Assembly: GCF_024198235.1 (NCBI RefSeq)
Contig: NZ_JAKCFB010000004.1
Coordinates: 186,001-250,000, forward strand
Direction of reading: 5' to 3'
Length of the DNA: 64,000 bases
DNA from: Myxococcus dinghuensis
GTDB lineage: Bacteria; Myxococcota; Myxococcia; Myxococcales; Myxococcaceae
A program made the translations under genes and the position numbers. Positions 25,469 to 33,564 of this stretch are shown here, piece by piece. Position 1 is the first letter of the stretch. The number at the start of each line of letters is the position of its first letter. The notes beneath the pieces are model-generated. The model did not search any database, was not told the DNA's origin, and saw nothing but the letters and a program-made list of their open reading frames with translations.

Positions 25469-25707
25469 GGATGCCTCCCGATGTGGATTGCCGAGATAGT
25501 TGGCATTCCCAGGATAGCGCATTTCTCGCACCCGCAATACGACGTCCATCCCGGGGTGTCTTCCGGCGCACGTCGCCCCCCCGAGCCTCGACGGCGGGAG
25601 CGGAGCCGATGCGACGCGCCCACGCGCTCCCTGGACAGCTCGACCGGGCGCGTGTTGGGATTGAGGCAAAGACACACATTCCGCCCCTCCCACGAAACGC
25701 CAGGCCC

Positions 25708-26298
25708 ATGTCCTTCTTCGAAGTGCAGACCTCCACGCCGCTCAAGATGGACATGGGGCGGGACCTCCCGCTGCGCTTCCGTACACGCCCGGCGTTGGGG
25801 CAGCTTCCGTGGCCCCTGATGGGCTTCGTGCTCTTCGTCGTGATTCCCATCGCCTACGCGCTGGCGAATGAGCTGACCTGGGCGGCGCTGCTCGAGGAGT
25901 GGCCGCTGCCGGTGGTCGCGGGGTTGGCCACCTTGTTGACCGTGCCGCAGATCGTGCTGTGCGTGAGCACGCGCCTGGAGGTGGTGGTGACGGACTCGCG
26001 CGTCACCCTGCGCGGCGCGGGGGTGCTCAAGAAGTCCACGTGGGACGAACCCCTGGCGAACTACATCCACCTGCGCTGCGAGCACCGTCACCACGCGGAC
26101 TGGATTGGCGCCAAGGACGAGTACGGCATCTTCCTGGTGCACGACACGGACCCCGAGCGCTCCATCGTCGTGCACTGGGGCCGAGACACACGACGCTTCG
26201 AGGATCGGCTCGCCCGCTACGCCCAGCTCCTCCAGCTCCCCGTGCAGCGCGAGGAACAGCCCGCCGACGCCCTACCGCAACACCGCGCGGCCCGGTGA
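25708..26298 (+). CDS. Membrane protein with PH-like cytosolic tail, function unknown
   Basis: 196 residues from ATG 25708; the open frame upstream has no protein-like character. Two adjacent membrane helices (LMGFVLFVVIPIAYALAN, about 38-55, and VVAGLATLLTVPQIVLCVS, about 69-87) form a hairpin. A beta-rich domain follows (LEVVVTDSRVTLRGAGVL and KDEYGIFLVHDTDPERSIVV), then a terminal helix. This resembles small bacterial membrane proteins with a PH-like domain, but the family is not certain. Confidence 0.55.
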   Translation: MSFFEVQTSTPLKMDMGRDLPLRFRTRPALGQLPWPLMGFVLFVVIPIAYALANELTWAALLEEWPLPVVAGLATLLTVPQIVLCVSTRLEVVVTDSRVTLRGAGVLKKSTWDEPLANYIHLRCEHRHHADWIGAKDEYGIFLVHDTDPERSIVVHWGRDTRRFEDRLARYAQLLQLPVQREEQPADALPQHRAAR

Positions 26299-26399
26299 CG
26301 GGGAGTCCCCTCCGGCGCGGCCACCGTCGGCGATTGAATCGACGCTCCCGCTGAGCCAGGATGTCCGCGCATTTTTCTCGACTTACTGGAGAAGCCGAT

Positions 26400-26717
26400 A
26401 TGCGCTCGAAGCTCGTCCTCGCCGCCGTCGCGCTGGCTGGTGCCACCTTCACGGCGACCGCGGCGCAGACGCCGTCCGCCGCGCCCACCTCGGGGCTCTC
26501 GTTCTACGCCGGGAGTTTCACCGCGCTCGTCCTGAACGTGCCCCAGCCGGACGGGACGTGCTCGGCCTTCCCCGCGGAGGCGGACTCGCTCGTGGGGTGG
26601 AGCAACGTCCAGCAGGTCCTCGCGTACCGGAGCGCGGACTGCACGGGCCCCGCGGTGGGCCTGGGCACGCTCCGCACGTTCGGGCGGGGCGAGTTCACCA
26701 GCTACGTCGCCTACTGA
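26400..26717 (+). CDS. Small secreted protein
   Basis: 105 residues with a clear Sec signal peptide (MRSKLVLAAVALAGATFTATAA) and GGAGAAG before ATG 26400. The mature 80 residues are beta-rich with two cysteines (GTCSAFP, ADCTGP). The size and the LVGWSNVQQVLAYRS pattern recall crystallin-like or small inhibitor folds, but no family can be claimed. Convergent with the NTF2-like gene. Confidence 0.6.
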   Translation: MRSKLVLAAVALAGATFTATAAQTPSAAPTSGLSFYAGSFTALVLNVPQPDGTCSAFPAEADSLVGWSNVQQVLAYRSADCTGPAVGLGTLRTFGRGEFTSYVAY

Positions 26718-26736
26718 GCCGGCCTACGGGCTGGGG

Positions 26737-26754
26737 CGCGGGACCCATCCCGCG
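26737..26754. terminator. Hairpin between convergent genes
   Basis: Perfect 7-bp stem CGCGGGA/TCCCGCG with a 4-base loop in the 54-base gap between two converging genes. Confidence 0.45.
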
Positions 26755-26771
26755 TCCCGGTGGGACGCCGC

Positions 26772-27266
26772 TCAGGACAGGCGCCGTCCCTTGACGAACT
26801 CCAGGCCCAGCGGGTTGCCCCGGTAGTGGACGGGGTCGAGCAGCACCTTGCGGATGCGCCACCCCTCCGCCGTCTTCTCCACGTCGTGCGTGTAGCGCCC
26901 GACGAGCGTCCACTCCTGCTGGACGCCGCCCAGGTCGAAGTAGTGGGAGACCTCCGCGTACGCCATCACCTGGGCCTGCGTGTCGCTCTTGAAGTGGATG
27001 CGCACGGTGTTCGCAGTGGAGTGCTGGACGCGCGTGAAGGCGCCCACCGCCACACGGCCGTACTCGGCCGCCATCTCGCGGGTGATGGTGAGCGGCTCGC
27101 CCCCCATGAAGCGTGAGTAGTCGGCCGTCAGCTCGGGCGTGAAGACATTGGCCCAGCGGCGCCAGTCCCCCGTGTCCTTGCCGGAGTCGATGGCCTGCCC
27201 GTACTCGGCCACCAGCTCCTGGATGGCCATCCAATCCAGCGCATACGCCAAGTCTTTCTCTCGCAT
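26772..27266 (-). CDS. SnoaL-like / NTF2-fold protein
   Basis: 164 residues from ATG 27266. Its opening YALDWMAIQELVAEYGQAIDSGKDTGDWRRWANVFTPE is typical of the SnoaL-like polyketide-cyclase/dehydratase group, followed by the usual beta-sheet with HYFDLGGVQQEWTLVGRYTHDVEKTAEGWRI. Members bind hydrophobic small molecules; some are cyclases or dehydratases, and many are unassigned. A conserved-type Tyr/Asp pair is present, but no product can be predicted. No biosynthetic genes adjoin it. Confidence 0.75.
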   Translation of the reverse strand: MREKDLAYALDWMAIQELVAEYGQAIDSGKDTGDWRRWANVFTPELTADYSRFMGGEPLTITREMAAEYGRVAVGAFTRVQHSTANTVRIHFKSDTQAQVMAYAEVSHYFDLGGVQQEWTLVGRYTHDVEKTAEGWRIRKVLLDPVHYRGNPLGLEFVKGRRLS

Positions 27267-27442
27267 GCCTGGGAGTCTAACCCAGGGTTCCACGAATCGA
27301 TGGATTTCGAGCGCTTCGACGCCTGGCGGGCCGTGGGAACCTGCCCTCCAGGCGACCCTGTGTGCGCGCCCACCCGCACGCGCCCCGTCCCGGTGGACGT
27401 CGAGGTTCAGCGCCCGGGGGTTCTGGCGTATGAAGCCGCCCC

Positions 27443-28339
27443 ATGGTGCGTCTACTGGATGGAACCGAGCTCAGTCGGGTGATGCGGGAGGAGATGGCGC
27501 AAGAGGTCGCGGCGCTTCGTGCCGCGGGTGTGACGCCGGGCCTCTCCGTGGTGCTCGTGGGCAACAACCCCGCGAGCCAGGCCTACGTGGCGAGCAAGAC
27601 GCGCGCGTGCGAGGCCCTGGGGATGAAGGGGCAGACGCTCACGCTGCCGGAGGGCGTGTCCAAGGAGGAGCTGTTCGCGGTCATCGACCGCTTGAACGCC
27701 GACCCGGAGGTCCACGGCATCCTCGTGCAGCTCCCGCTCCCGGCCCACCTGCCCTACAAGGCCATCCTGGAGCACATCCGCCCGGAGAAGGACGTGGACG
27801 GCTTCCATCCGCTGAACGCCGGACTGGCGTTCGTGGGAGATCCTCGCGCCTTCGTCCCCTGCACCCCGGCGGGCATCATGGAGATGCTGCGCCGCGAGAA
27901 CATCCCCACGCGCGGCAAGCACGCGGTCATCGTGGGACGCAGCCTCATCGTGAGCAAGCCCCTGGCCTCGCTGCTGATGGCGCCGGGGCCGGACGCCACG
28001 CTCACGCTGACGCACCGCCACACCCCGGACCTCGCCCACCACACCCGCCAGGCGGACATCCTCATCGTCGCGGTGGGCAAGCAGGACCTCATCACCGCGG
28101 ACATGGTGAAGCCCGGCGCGGTGGTCATCGACGTGGGACAGAACCGCGTCCCCGACCCCGCCTCCCCTCGCGGCTACAAGATGGTGGGAGACGTGGACTT
28201 CGACAACGTCAGCAAGGTCGCGGGCGCCATCACCCCGGTCCCCGGCGGCGTGGGGCCCATGACCATCACCATGCTGCTGGCGAACACGCTCCAGGCCGCG
28301 CGGCGGGCCCACCCGGCCCTGACCCAGCCCGCACCGTAG
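27443..28339 (+). CDS. folD: Methylenetetrahydrofolate dehydrogenase / cyclohydrolase
   Basis: 298 residues, the usual family length. The bifunctional cytoplasmic enzyme interconverts 5,10-methylene-THF and 10-formyl-THF with NADP for purine and formyl-Met synthesis. The catalytic Tyr-x3-Lys lies in YVASKTRAC (Tyr48, Lys52). HGILVQLPLP, DVDGFHPLN, PCTPAGIMEML and the C-terminal GGVGPMTITMLL are all intact. In the dinucleotide loop the usual IVGKP reads IVSKP (GRSLIVSKP), a Gly-to-Ser change of unknown effect. A terminator hairpin starts 9 bases after the stop, so the gene appears monocistronic. Confidence 0.95.
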   Translation: MVRLLDGTELSRVMREEMAQEVAALRAAGVTPGLSVVLVGNNPASQAYVASKTRACEALGMKGQTLTLPEGVSKEELFAVIDRLNADPEVHGILVQLPLPAHLPYKAILEHIRPEKDVDGFHPLNAGLAFVGDPRAFVPCTPAGIMEMLRRENIPTRGKHAVIVGRSLIVSKPLASLLMAPGPDATLTLTHRHTPDLAHHTRQADILIVAVGKQDLITADMVKPGAVVIDVGQNRVPDPASPRGYKMVGDVDFDNVSKVAGAITPVPGGVGPMTITMLLANTLQAARRAHPALTQPAP

Positions 28340-28347
28340 CGCCAGGC

Positions 28348-28387
28348 GCGAAGCGCGCTTCCGCGCCCGGGGCGAGGCGCGCTTCGC
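28348..28387 (+). terminator. Terminator hairpin after folD
   Basis: Perfect 11-bp stem (28348-28358 with 28377-28387) and 18-base loop, starting 9 bases after the folD stop. No T-tract. Confidence 0.55.
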
Positions 28388-28479
28388 ACTTGAGCAATCC
28401 CGTGCACAACCGGCGCGGCGGGGCGCCGTCATTCCAGGCGTTTGCTCCCGGCACGAGGAGTGCTCTGTCCGCGCGCACC

Positions 28480-29154
28480 ATGAACGTCGACCTGCCGCGT
28501 CGCTGTGTCTTCGCCGCCCTCCTCGCCGCCCCGACCCTCGCCTTCGCCCAGCAGGCCGAGCTCCCGCCCACCACGCCCCCGCCCCTGCTCACGACGGAAG
28601 AGCCCAGCGCGCCTCGCCCCCCTCGGACGCCGTCGGACGTGTCCATCGCCTTCGGCATGTCGGGCTACACGGCCGCGATGGACTCGACGCGAACCGAGGG
28701 GGCGTCCCTCATCGTCGACTTCGAGCGGCACCTCGCGGGAGGGCTCACCGTCTTCGGCGGTGCGCAGGCCCGGCTCGAGACGGACGTGAACCTGGTGAAT
28801 GGCATGGGGCTCCAGGCGGGCAGCCGGCTCTACTTCGGGGACCAGCCGTTCCAGGGAGCCTTCGTGGCCGTCCAGCTCCAGGCGGGCTACACGCGGGTCT
28901 CGCTCGCCACGACCGACACGCGCGTGGCCGTGGGCGGGCTCCTGGGATACGCGCATCCCATCTCGAGCAACTGGAGGCTGTCGTTCGCCGCGGGCGTGGA
29001 GTCCAGCCAGACCGAGCGGGAGGGCCCCCCGGACTCCGTGTCTCCGGGCTGCGTCCTCTTCACGCCCTGTCTCCTGGGAGGAAGGGAGACGGCCGTCGAG
29101 ACACGAGACGCCCTCCAACCCCAGTTCCGGGCAGGCGCCATCTACCGCTTCTAG
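28480..29154 (+). CDS. Outer-membrane beta-barrel-like protein
   Basis: 224 residues from ATG 28480; the frame is open upstream but only this start gives the signal peptide, ending PTLAFAQ. A proline-rich linker (LPPTTPPPLL) is followed by alternating amphipathic strands (DVSIAFGMSGYT, GLTVFGGAQARLET, GAFVAVQLQAGYTRVSL, WRLSFAAGVESSQT). The chain ends FRAGAIYRF, with a terminal Phe as is usual for outer-membrane barrels. About eight strands. Function unknown. Confidence 0.65.
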   Translation: MNVDLPRRCVFAALLAAPTLAFAQQAELPPTTPPPLLTTEEPSAPRPPRTPSDVSIAFGMSGYTAAMDSTRTEGASLIVDFERHLAGGLTVFGGAQARLETDVNLVNGMGLQAGSRLYFGDQPFQGAFVAVQLQAGYTRVSLATTDTRVAVGGLLGYAHPISSNWRLSFAAGVESSQTEREGPPDSVSPGCVLFTPCLLGGRETAVETRDALQPQFRAGAIYRF

Positions 29155-29241
29155 ACGCGGAGTGGGACCGGGCGTCCTGCCAGGCGCGGGGGGACGAGGC
29201 CCGCGGGAACGACGTGCTAGGGTGCCGGCCTCGTCCCGGCC

Positions 29242-30669
29242 ATGCTCTTCACCAGCGCCACGTTCCTCTTGTTCCACCTCGCGGTGGTGGCCCTGCGGTG
29301 GGTGCTCCCCAGGGCGCTGGTGGGGCCGCTGCTGCTGGTGAGCAGCTACGTCTTCTACCTCTCCTGGGGGCCCCTGTACGGGCTGCTCCTGGGCGGGATG
29401 ACGGTGCTGGGCTGGGGCGTGGCGCTCGGGCTCGAGCGCGGCTGGCACCGGCGGATGCTGCTGGGCGTCAGCGTGAGCGTCGTGCTGGGCGTGCTCGCCT
29501 GGTTCAAGTACGCGGGCTTCCTGGCGGCCCAGGGCGCGGCGTTGCTGCGCCTCGCGGGCCATGAGGTCGGCGCGGGACACCTGGACATCGTGTTGCCGCT
29601 GGCCATCTCGTTCTACTGCTTCGAGCTCATCAGCTACCTGGTGGACGTGCACCGGGGGGACCCGGCGGAGCGCTCGCTGTGGCGCTTCGCGCTGTACGTG
29701 GCCTACTACCCGCACCTCATCGCGGGCCCCATCGTCCGCGCGGGCGAGCTCCTGCCCCAGTTGCGCACGCCCTCCGACTTCGACGGGCGACGCTTCAGCG
29801 ACGGCGTCTTCCTGAGCCTCGTCGGCTTCACCCAGAAGCTCGTGTTCGCCGACCGCTTCTCGTTCTGGGCGGACGAGGTGTTCGCCCATCCAGGAGCCCA
29901 CGCGAGCTTCGGCGTGTGGATGGGCGTCATCGCCTACACGGGGCAGATCTACTGCGACTTCGCCGGGTACTCGAACATCGCCCGGGGTGCGTCGATGATG
30001 CTCGGGCTGGAGCTGCCGGAGAACTTCCGCCTGCCCTATCTCTCCACGTCGCTCACGGAGTTCTGGCGGCGGTGGCACATGACGCTGTCGCGCTGGCTGC
30101 GCGACTACCTCTACATCTCGCTCGGGGGCAACCGCCGGGGCTCGCTGGCGCAGTACCGCAACCTCTTCCTCACCATGCTGCTGGGCGGGCTGTGGCACGG
30201 CGCGAACTGGACGTTCCTGTTCTGGGGCGCGCTGCACGGCGCGGGGCTGGCGGTCCACAAGCGGTGGGACGGCTTCGCGCGCGCGCGTCCGTGGGGCGTG
30301 GTGCGTGAGCGCGCCGGCTACAAGGTGCTCGCGTGGGCGGCGACGCTGGTGTTCGTGATGGTGGGCTGGGTGTACTTCCGCGCGCCGACCTTCACGCTCG
30401 CGCACGAGGTGCTCGGCCGCATGTTCCTCCCCGCGGCCGGCCCGGACGCGCTGCGGCTGGAGGGGTCCGGCTTCCCCGCGGGCCTGAGGACGACGCTCGT
30501 GCTCACGCTGGCCCTGGGCGTCGTCCACGGACTGGGGCGCTTCCAGGTCGGCGACAGGCTGCATGCGTGGCTCCCCGCGCCGGCCCGGGGCGTGGCCTGG
30601 CTGGCGTTGGTGCTCGCGTGCTACCTGCTGGCGGAGCCCCGGGAGCAGTTCATCTACTTCCAGTTCTGA
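29242..30669 (+). CDS. MBOAT-family O-acyltransferase (AlgI/DltB-like)
   Basis: 475 residues with about eleven membrane helices. The MBOAT signatures are SLTEFWRRWHMTLSRWLRDY followed by LYISLGGNRRG, and LLGGLWHGANWTFLFWGALH with the catalytic-type His319. Such proteins move acyl groups (usually acetyl) across the inner membrane for O-acylation of exopolysaccharide, alginate-like polymers or teichoic acids. The next gene follows three bases after the stop and encodes a SGNH-like partner, as in alginate and cellulose acetylation systems. The polymer is unknown. Confidence 0.9.
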   Translation: MLFTSATFLLFHLAVVALRWVLPRALVGPLLLVSSYVFYLSWGPLYGLLLGGMTVLGWGVALGLERGWHRRMLLGVSVSVVLGVLAWFKYAGFLAAQGAALLRLAGHEVGAGHLDIVLPLAISFYCFELISYLVDVHRGDPAERSLWRFALYVAYYPHLIAGPIVRAGELLPQLRTPSDFDGRRFSDGVFLSLVGFTQKLVFADRFSFWADEVFAHPGAHASFGVWMGVIAYTGQIYCDFAGYSNIARGASMMLGLELPENFRLPYLSTSLTEFWRRWHMTLSRWLRDYLYISLGGNRRGSLAQYRNLFLTMLLGGLWHGANWTFLFWGALHGAGLAVHKRWDGFARARPWGVVRERAGYKVLAWAATLVFVMVGWVYFRAPTFTLAHEVLGRMFLPAAGPDALRLEGSGFPAGLRTTLVLTLALGVVHGLGRFQVGDRLHAWLPAPARGVAWLALVLACYLLAEPREQFIYFQF

Positions 30670-30672
30670 GCC

Positions 30673-32268
30673 ATGGAGATCGTCCAGCCCCCAGCGCCCG
30701 CGCCGATGCCCGAGCCCTCCGGGCCCGCGGTGTCTCCCGTCACGGTGGAGCCTCCCGCGCAGTCCCCGCGTCGGCAGCGTCACGCCGCGTGGGCGGCGGT
30801 CGCGGTCCTCGTGGTGGGCGTGGTGGTGCTGGAGGTGGGCTTCCGCGCCTCGCGGCTGGCGAGGTCGCTCGCGGACGAGAGCCTCTACCTCCGCAAGGGG
30901 CGCACGTTCGAGTCCTCCGCGGGCGCGGACGTCGCGATGACGGGAGACTCGCGCATCCTGCACGGCTTCTCGCCGCAGGTGGTCGCGGACACCGTGGAGG
31001 AGGAGCGCGGCGAGCGCCTCCAGGTCTACAACGCGGGCCTGTCCGGGGCGCCCCCCATGGCGCAGTTGGCGTGGGTGCGGCGGCTGCTGTCCCATCCGGA
31101 GCGCCGGCCCCGGCTGGTGGTGTTGGGCATCTCGCCGTACATGTTCTCCTCGAGGATCGCCCGCAATCCCTCGCGCGAGTCGCTGACCACGCTCTGGAGG
31201 CTCCAGGACCTGGGCAGCGCGGCGCGGGCGGGGGCGGGATTCGAGGAGCTGAGCACCATCATCGTCTCGAACCTCTTCGAGTCCGTGCGGCTGCGCCCCC
31301 AGGTGGTGCAGGCGGTGCTCGAGCACCGCGAGGCGGGCAGGCCCGCGGACACGGGCGAGGACGGCTACGTGCGGCTGAGCGGCGTGGACGCCACCACCCA
31401 GGCCGCGCGGGCGCGGCAGCGAGGCCAGGGCTACCGCACGGAGATGAAGAAGCCCGAGGCCCGCTTCGGCAACGAGCAGATGGGCTACTTCGAACAGGCC
31501 CTGCGCGAGCTGCGCGACGCGGGCGTCGCCACGCTGGTCATCAACACGCCCTCGGCGAGCCAGGTGGACATGGCCTACGGCCCCGACAGCCTCTATGACG
31601 AGCACCTCGCCTGGGTGAAGGAGCGGGCCGCGCGCTACGGGGCGCGGTTCGCGGACCTGAAGACGGTGCCCGGGCTCGGGGACAGGGACTTCACGGACGG
31701 CGACCACTTGAGCGCCGTGGGGGCCCAGAAGTTCACCGAGCACCTCACGCGCGAACACCTCCTGCCGATGCTCGGAGGCGCGACGGCCGCGGGCCAGGGA
31801 TGCCGGACCGTGTTCGCGTTCGACACGCCGGAGCTGCGCGAGTGGACACTCCAGGGAGAGGGCCTCGCGGACGCCGCGCGCGGGGGACGCCGCCCCGGCC
31901 AGCAGGACCTCACCGGCCAGCGCGGAAGCGGACTCTTCAACTCGTTCACGGCGCAGGGCGACCGCGCGGTGGGCGAGGCGCTCTCGCCCCCCTTCGCCCT
32001 GGACGGCGGGCGCCTCCAACTGCGGGTGGGCGGCGGAGGGCACGGACGCGACGTGGGCGTGGCGCTCCTGGTCGACGGGCAAGAGGTCGCGCGGGCGCAG
32101 GGCCGCGACTCGGAGGGCCTGGGGCTGCGGACGTGGGACGTGAGCACGCTGCGTGGCAGGTCCGCGCGGCTGCGCATCTGGGACGCGGACAGCGGCGCCT
32201 GGGGCCACATCCTCGTGGACGAGGTGAGGCTCTGCCCCGGCCCGGGCGGCGAGCCGTCCCCTCGCTGA
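30673..32268 (+). CDS. SGNH/GDSL-like membrane-anchored acylation partner
   Basis: 531 residues. A cytosolic Pro-rich N-terminus is followed by a single membrane anchor (AAWAAVAVLVVGVVVLEVGF, about 39-58), leaving the rest periplasmic. The SGNH-type block I reads AMTGDSRIL (Asp-Ser near residue 95) and block V reads DGDHLSAVGAQKF, with the Asp-x-x-His dyad shifted to D-H. These are the signatures of DUF1574/AlgX-like transferases that take acyl groups delivered by an MBOAT protein. The last 130 residues form a beta-sandwich (GGRLQLRVGGGGHGRDVGVA), possibly carbohydrate binding. Coupled to the MBOAT gene. Confidence 0.75.
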   Translation: MEIVQPPAPAPMPEPSGPAVSPVTVEPPAQSPRRQRHAAWAAVAVLVVGVVVLEVGFRASRLARSLADESLYLRKGRTFESSAGADVAMTGDSRILHGFSPQVVADTVEEERGERLQVYNAGLSGAPPMAQLAWVRRLLSHPERRPRLVVLGISPYMFSSRIARNPSRESLTTLWRLQDLGSAARAGAGFEELSTIIVSNLFESVRLRPQVVQAVLEHREAGRPADTGEDGYVRLSGVDATTQAARARQRGQGYRTEMKKPEARFGNEQMGYFEQALRELRDAGVATLVINTPSASQVDMAYGPDSLYDEHLAWVKERAARYGARFADLKTVPGLGDRDFTDGDHLSAVGAQKFTEHLTREHLLPMLGGATAAGQGCRTVFAFDTPELREWTLQGEGLADAARGGRRPGQQDLTGQRGSGLFNSFTAQGDRAVGEALSPPFALDGGRLQLRVGGGGHGRDVGVALLVDGQEVARAQGRDSEGLGLRTWDVSTLRGRSARLRIWDADSGAWGHILVDEVRLCPGPGGEPSPR

Positions 32269-32281
32269 CCTCCCGCGCCCG

Positions 32282-33037
32282 TCAGGGCCTGGGGATGAGG
32301 ATGAGGTCCTCGTCCTGCTCCAGCCGGTAGGCCCCGTCCACCTCCCGGCAGCGCTCCGCGCGCAGGCGCAGCTTCTCGTCCAACTGGCGCGTCTCGTCCG
32401 GACTCAACAGGGCGAGCTGCTCCGCCGTGAAGCAGCCCTCGAGCACGAAGAAGCGGCAGAGCGTGTACATCTCCTCGAAGCTCTTCGCGCGGAAGCCGCT
32501 CATCGTCGCGACCACTTCATGAGGCCATCGCTGCCGCCGGAGCGTCTCGACCAGGTGCTCCCCGAACAGCAGCGTCCGCGAGAACTCCTGGCACAGCGCG
32601 TACGTCGGTCCCCGCGCCGCCGCCATGACGAGGATGCAGTAGCCACCGGGCCGCACGTACCCGAGCAGCCGCTCGATGAACGCGCCCCAGTCCGCCTGGG
32701 GCACGTGGTACAGCACGTGGGAGCACAACACGACGTCGTAGCGCTCCGTCCCCTGGTAGCGCTCGAAGGGCTCGACGAGGACCCGGGCCTTCTCCATCCG
32801 GAACCCGGCGAGCTGGTCCCGATTCGGCTCGAGCAGCGTGAGGGCATCGAAGTACGGCGCGAGCCGCTCCGCCACCTTCCCCGCCCCCGCGCCCACGTCC
32901 AGCAACTCGCGCCGCTCCGGGAGCCGGTGGACGAGCCGCTCCTTGACCACCCGCTCGATGTTCTCGGGGTGCCGCGCGGTGGCGGCGAGCAGACGAAACG
33001 CCGTGGCGTACTCCTGCGACGACATCGTGATTCCCAT
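32282..33037 (-). CDS. SAM-dependent methyltransferase (class I)
   Basis: 251 residues from ATG 33037. The Rossmann motif I is ELLDVGAGAGKVAERLAPYF. The acidic post-I residue is in LTLLEPNRDQL, motif II is YDVVLCSHVLYHVPQADWG, and YVRPGGYCILVMAAARG completes the fold. A C-terminal helical part (LSPDETRQLDEKLRLRAERC) probably shapes the acceptor site. The substrate is unknown. It converges on the acylation pair with a 13-base gap, so functional linkage is not implied. Confidence 0.85.
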   Translation of the reverse strand: MGITMSSQEYATAFRLLAATARHPENIERVVKERLVHRLPERRELLDVGAGAGKVAERLAPYFDALTLLEPNRDQLAGFRMEKARVLVEPFERYQGTERYDVVLCSHVLYHVPQADWGAFIERLLGYVRPGGYCILVMAAARGPTYALCQEFSRTLLFGEHLVETLRRQRWPHEVVATMSGFRAKSFEEMYTLCRFFVLEGCFTAEQLALLSPDETRQLDEKLRLRAERCREVDGAYRLEQDEDLILIPRP

Positions 33038-33174
33038 GGGAGTCCCCTTCTCCGGATGAGCCGAGCCACCGCATCCTACGCTCGACGCGCGATACCTGGA
33101 GCCCCCACGACTTGCCGGAACAGGCACCTGGGCGTCACCCATGCCAAGCTGGACCTCGGACATCGGGGGACACC

Positions 33175-33387
33175 GTGACCGAAGAAGAACGCTCCGAGCT
33201 GACCGAACGCGCACGACACATCATCCGGAGCTGGGAACGAGATGGCTATGACAACGCCCGCGAGGCCTGGCTCGACGTCGACGCGGTGCTCGAGCAGCGC
33301 CAGTACCTGGACCGCGAACTCGTCATGCAACTGGATGACATCCAGAACGAAGCCGCGCGCATGGTGACCCGCGCCCACCTCGGGTAG
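33175..33387 (+). CDS. Small acidic helical protein
   Basis: 70 residues from GTG 33175 with GGGGGA upstream. The entire chain is charged and helix-forming (EEERSELTERARHIIRSWER, LDVDAVLEQRQYLDRELVMQ). No cysteines, no signal peptide. It diverges from the methyltransferase and precedes the ADP-ribosyltransferase gene by 177 bases in the same direction. A role beside that gene, for example antitoxin-like, cannot be shown. Function unknown. Confidence 0.5.
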   Translation: MTEEERSELTERARHIIRSWERDGYDNAREAWLDVDAVLEQRQYLDRELVMQLDDIQNEAARMVTRAHLG

Positions 33388-33564
33388 TCGTCAGGCCTCA
33401 CGCCGCTCCGCCGCCCCTCGCGACACGCCCCGGACCTTCATCGGTCATCGGGGGGATGCCGGCCGTTTTCCCCGTCCGGCGCCACAACCCGCGCCGCGGC
33501 GACTCCGACAATCGGACATAAGCACACACAAACCTCCTGGCACACACCAGGGCGGGGAGTCACC

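Noticed and set aside
28429..32208. A 1259-codon open frame on the minus strand opposite folD's neighbour, the MBOAT and SGNH genes
   Set aside because: Its translation is Arg/His/Gly-rich low-complexity sequence without motifs, while the plus strand encodes recognisable families. Third-position GC bias leaves antisense frames open.
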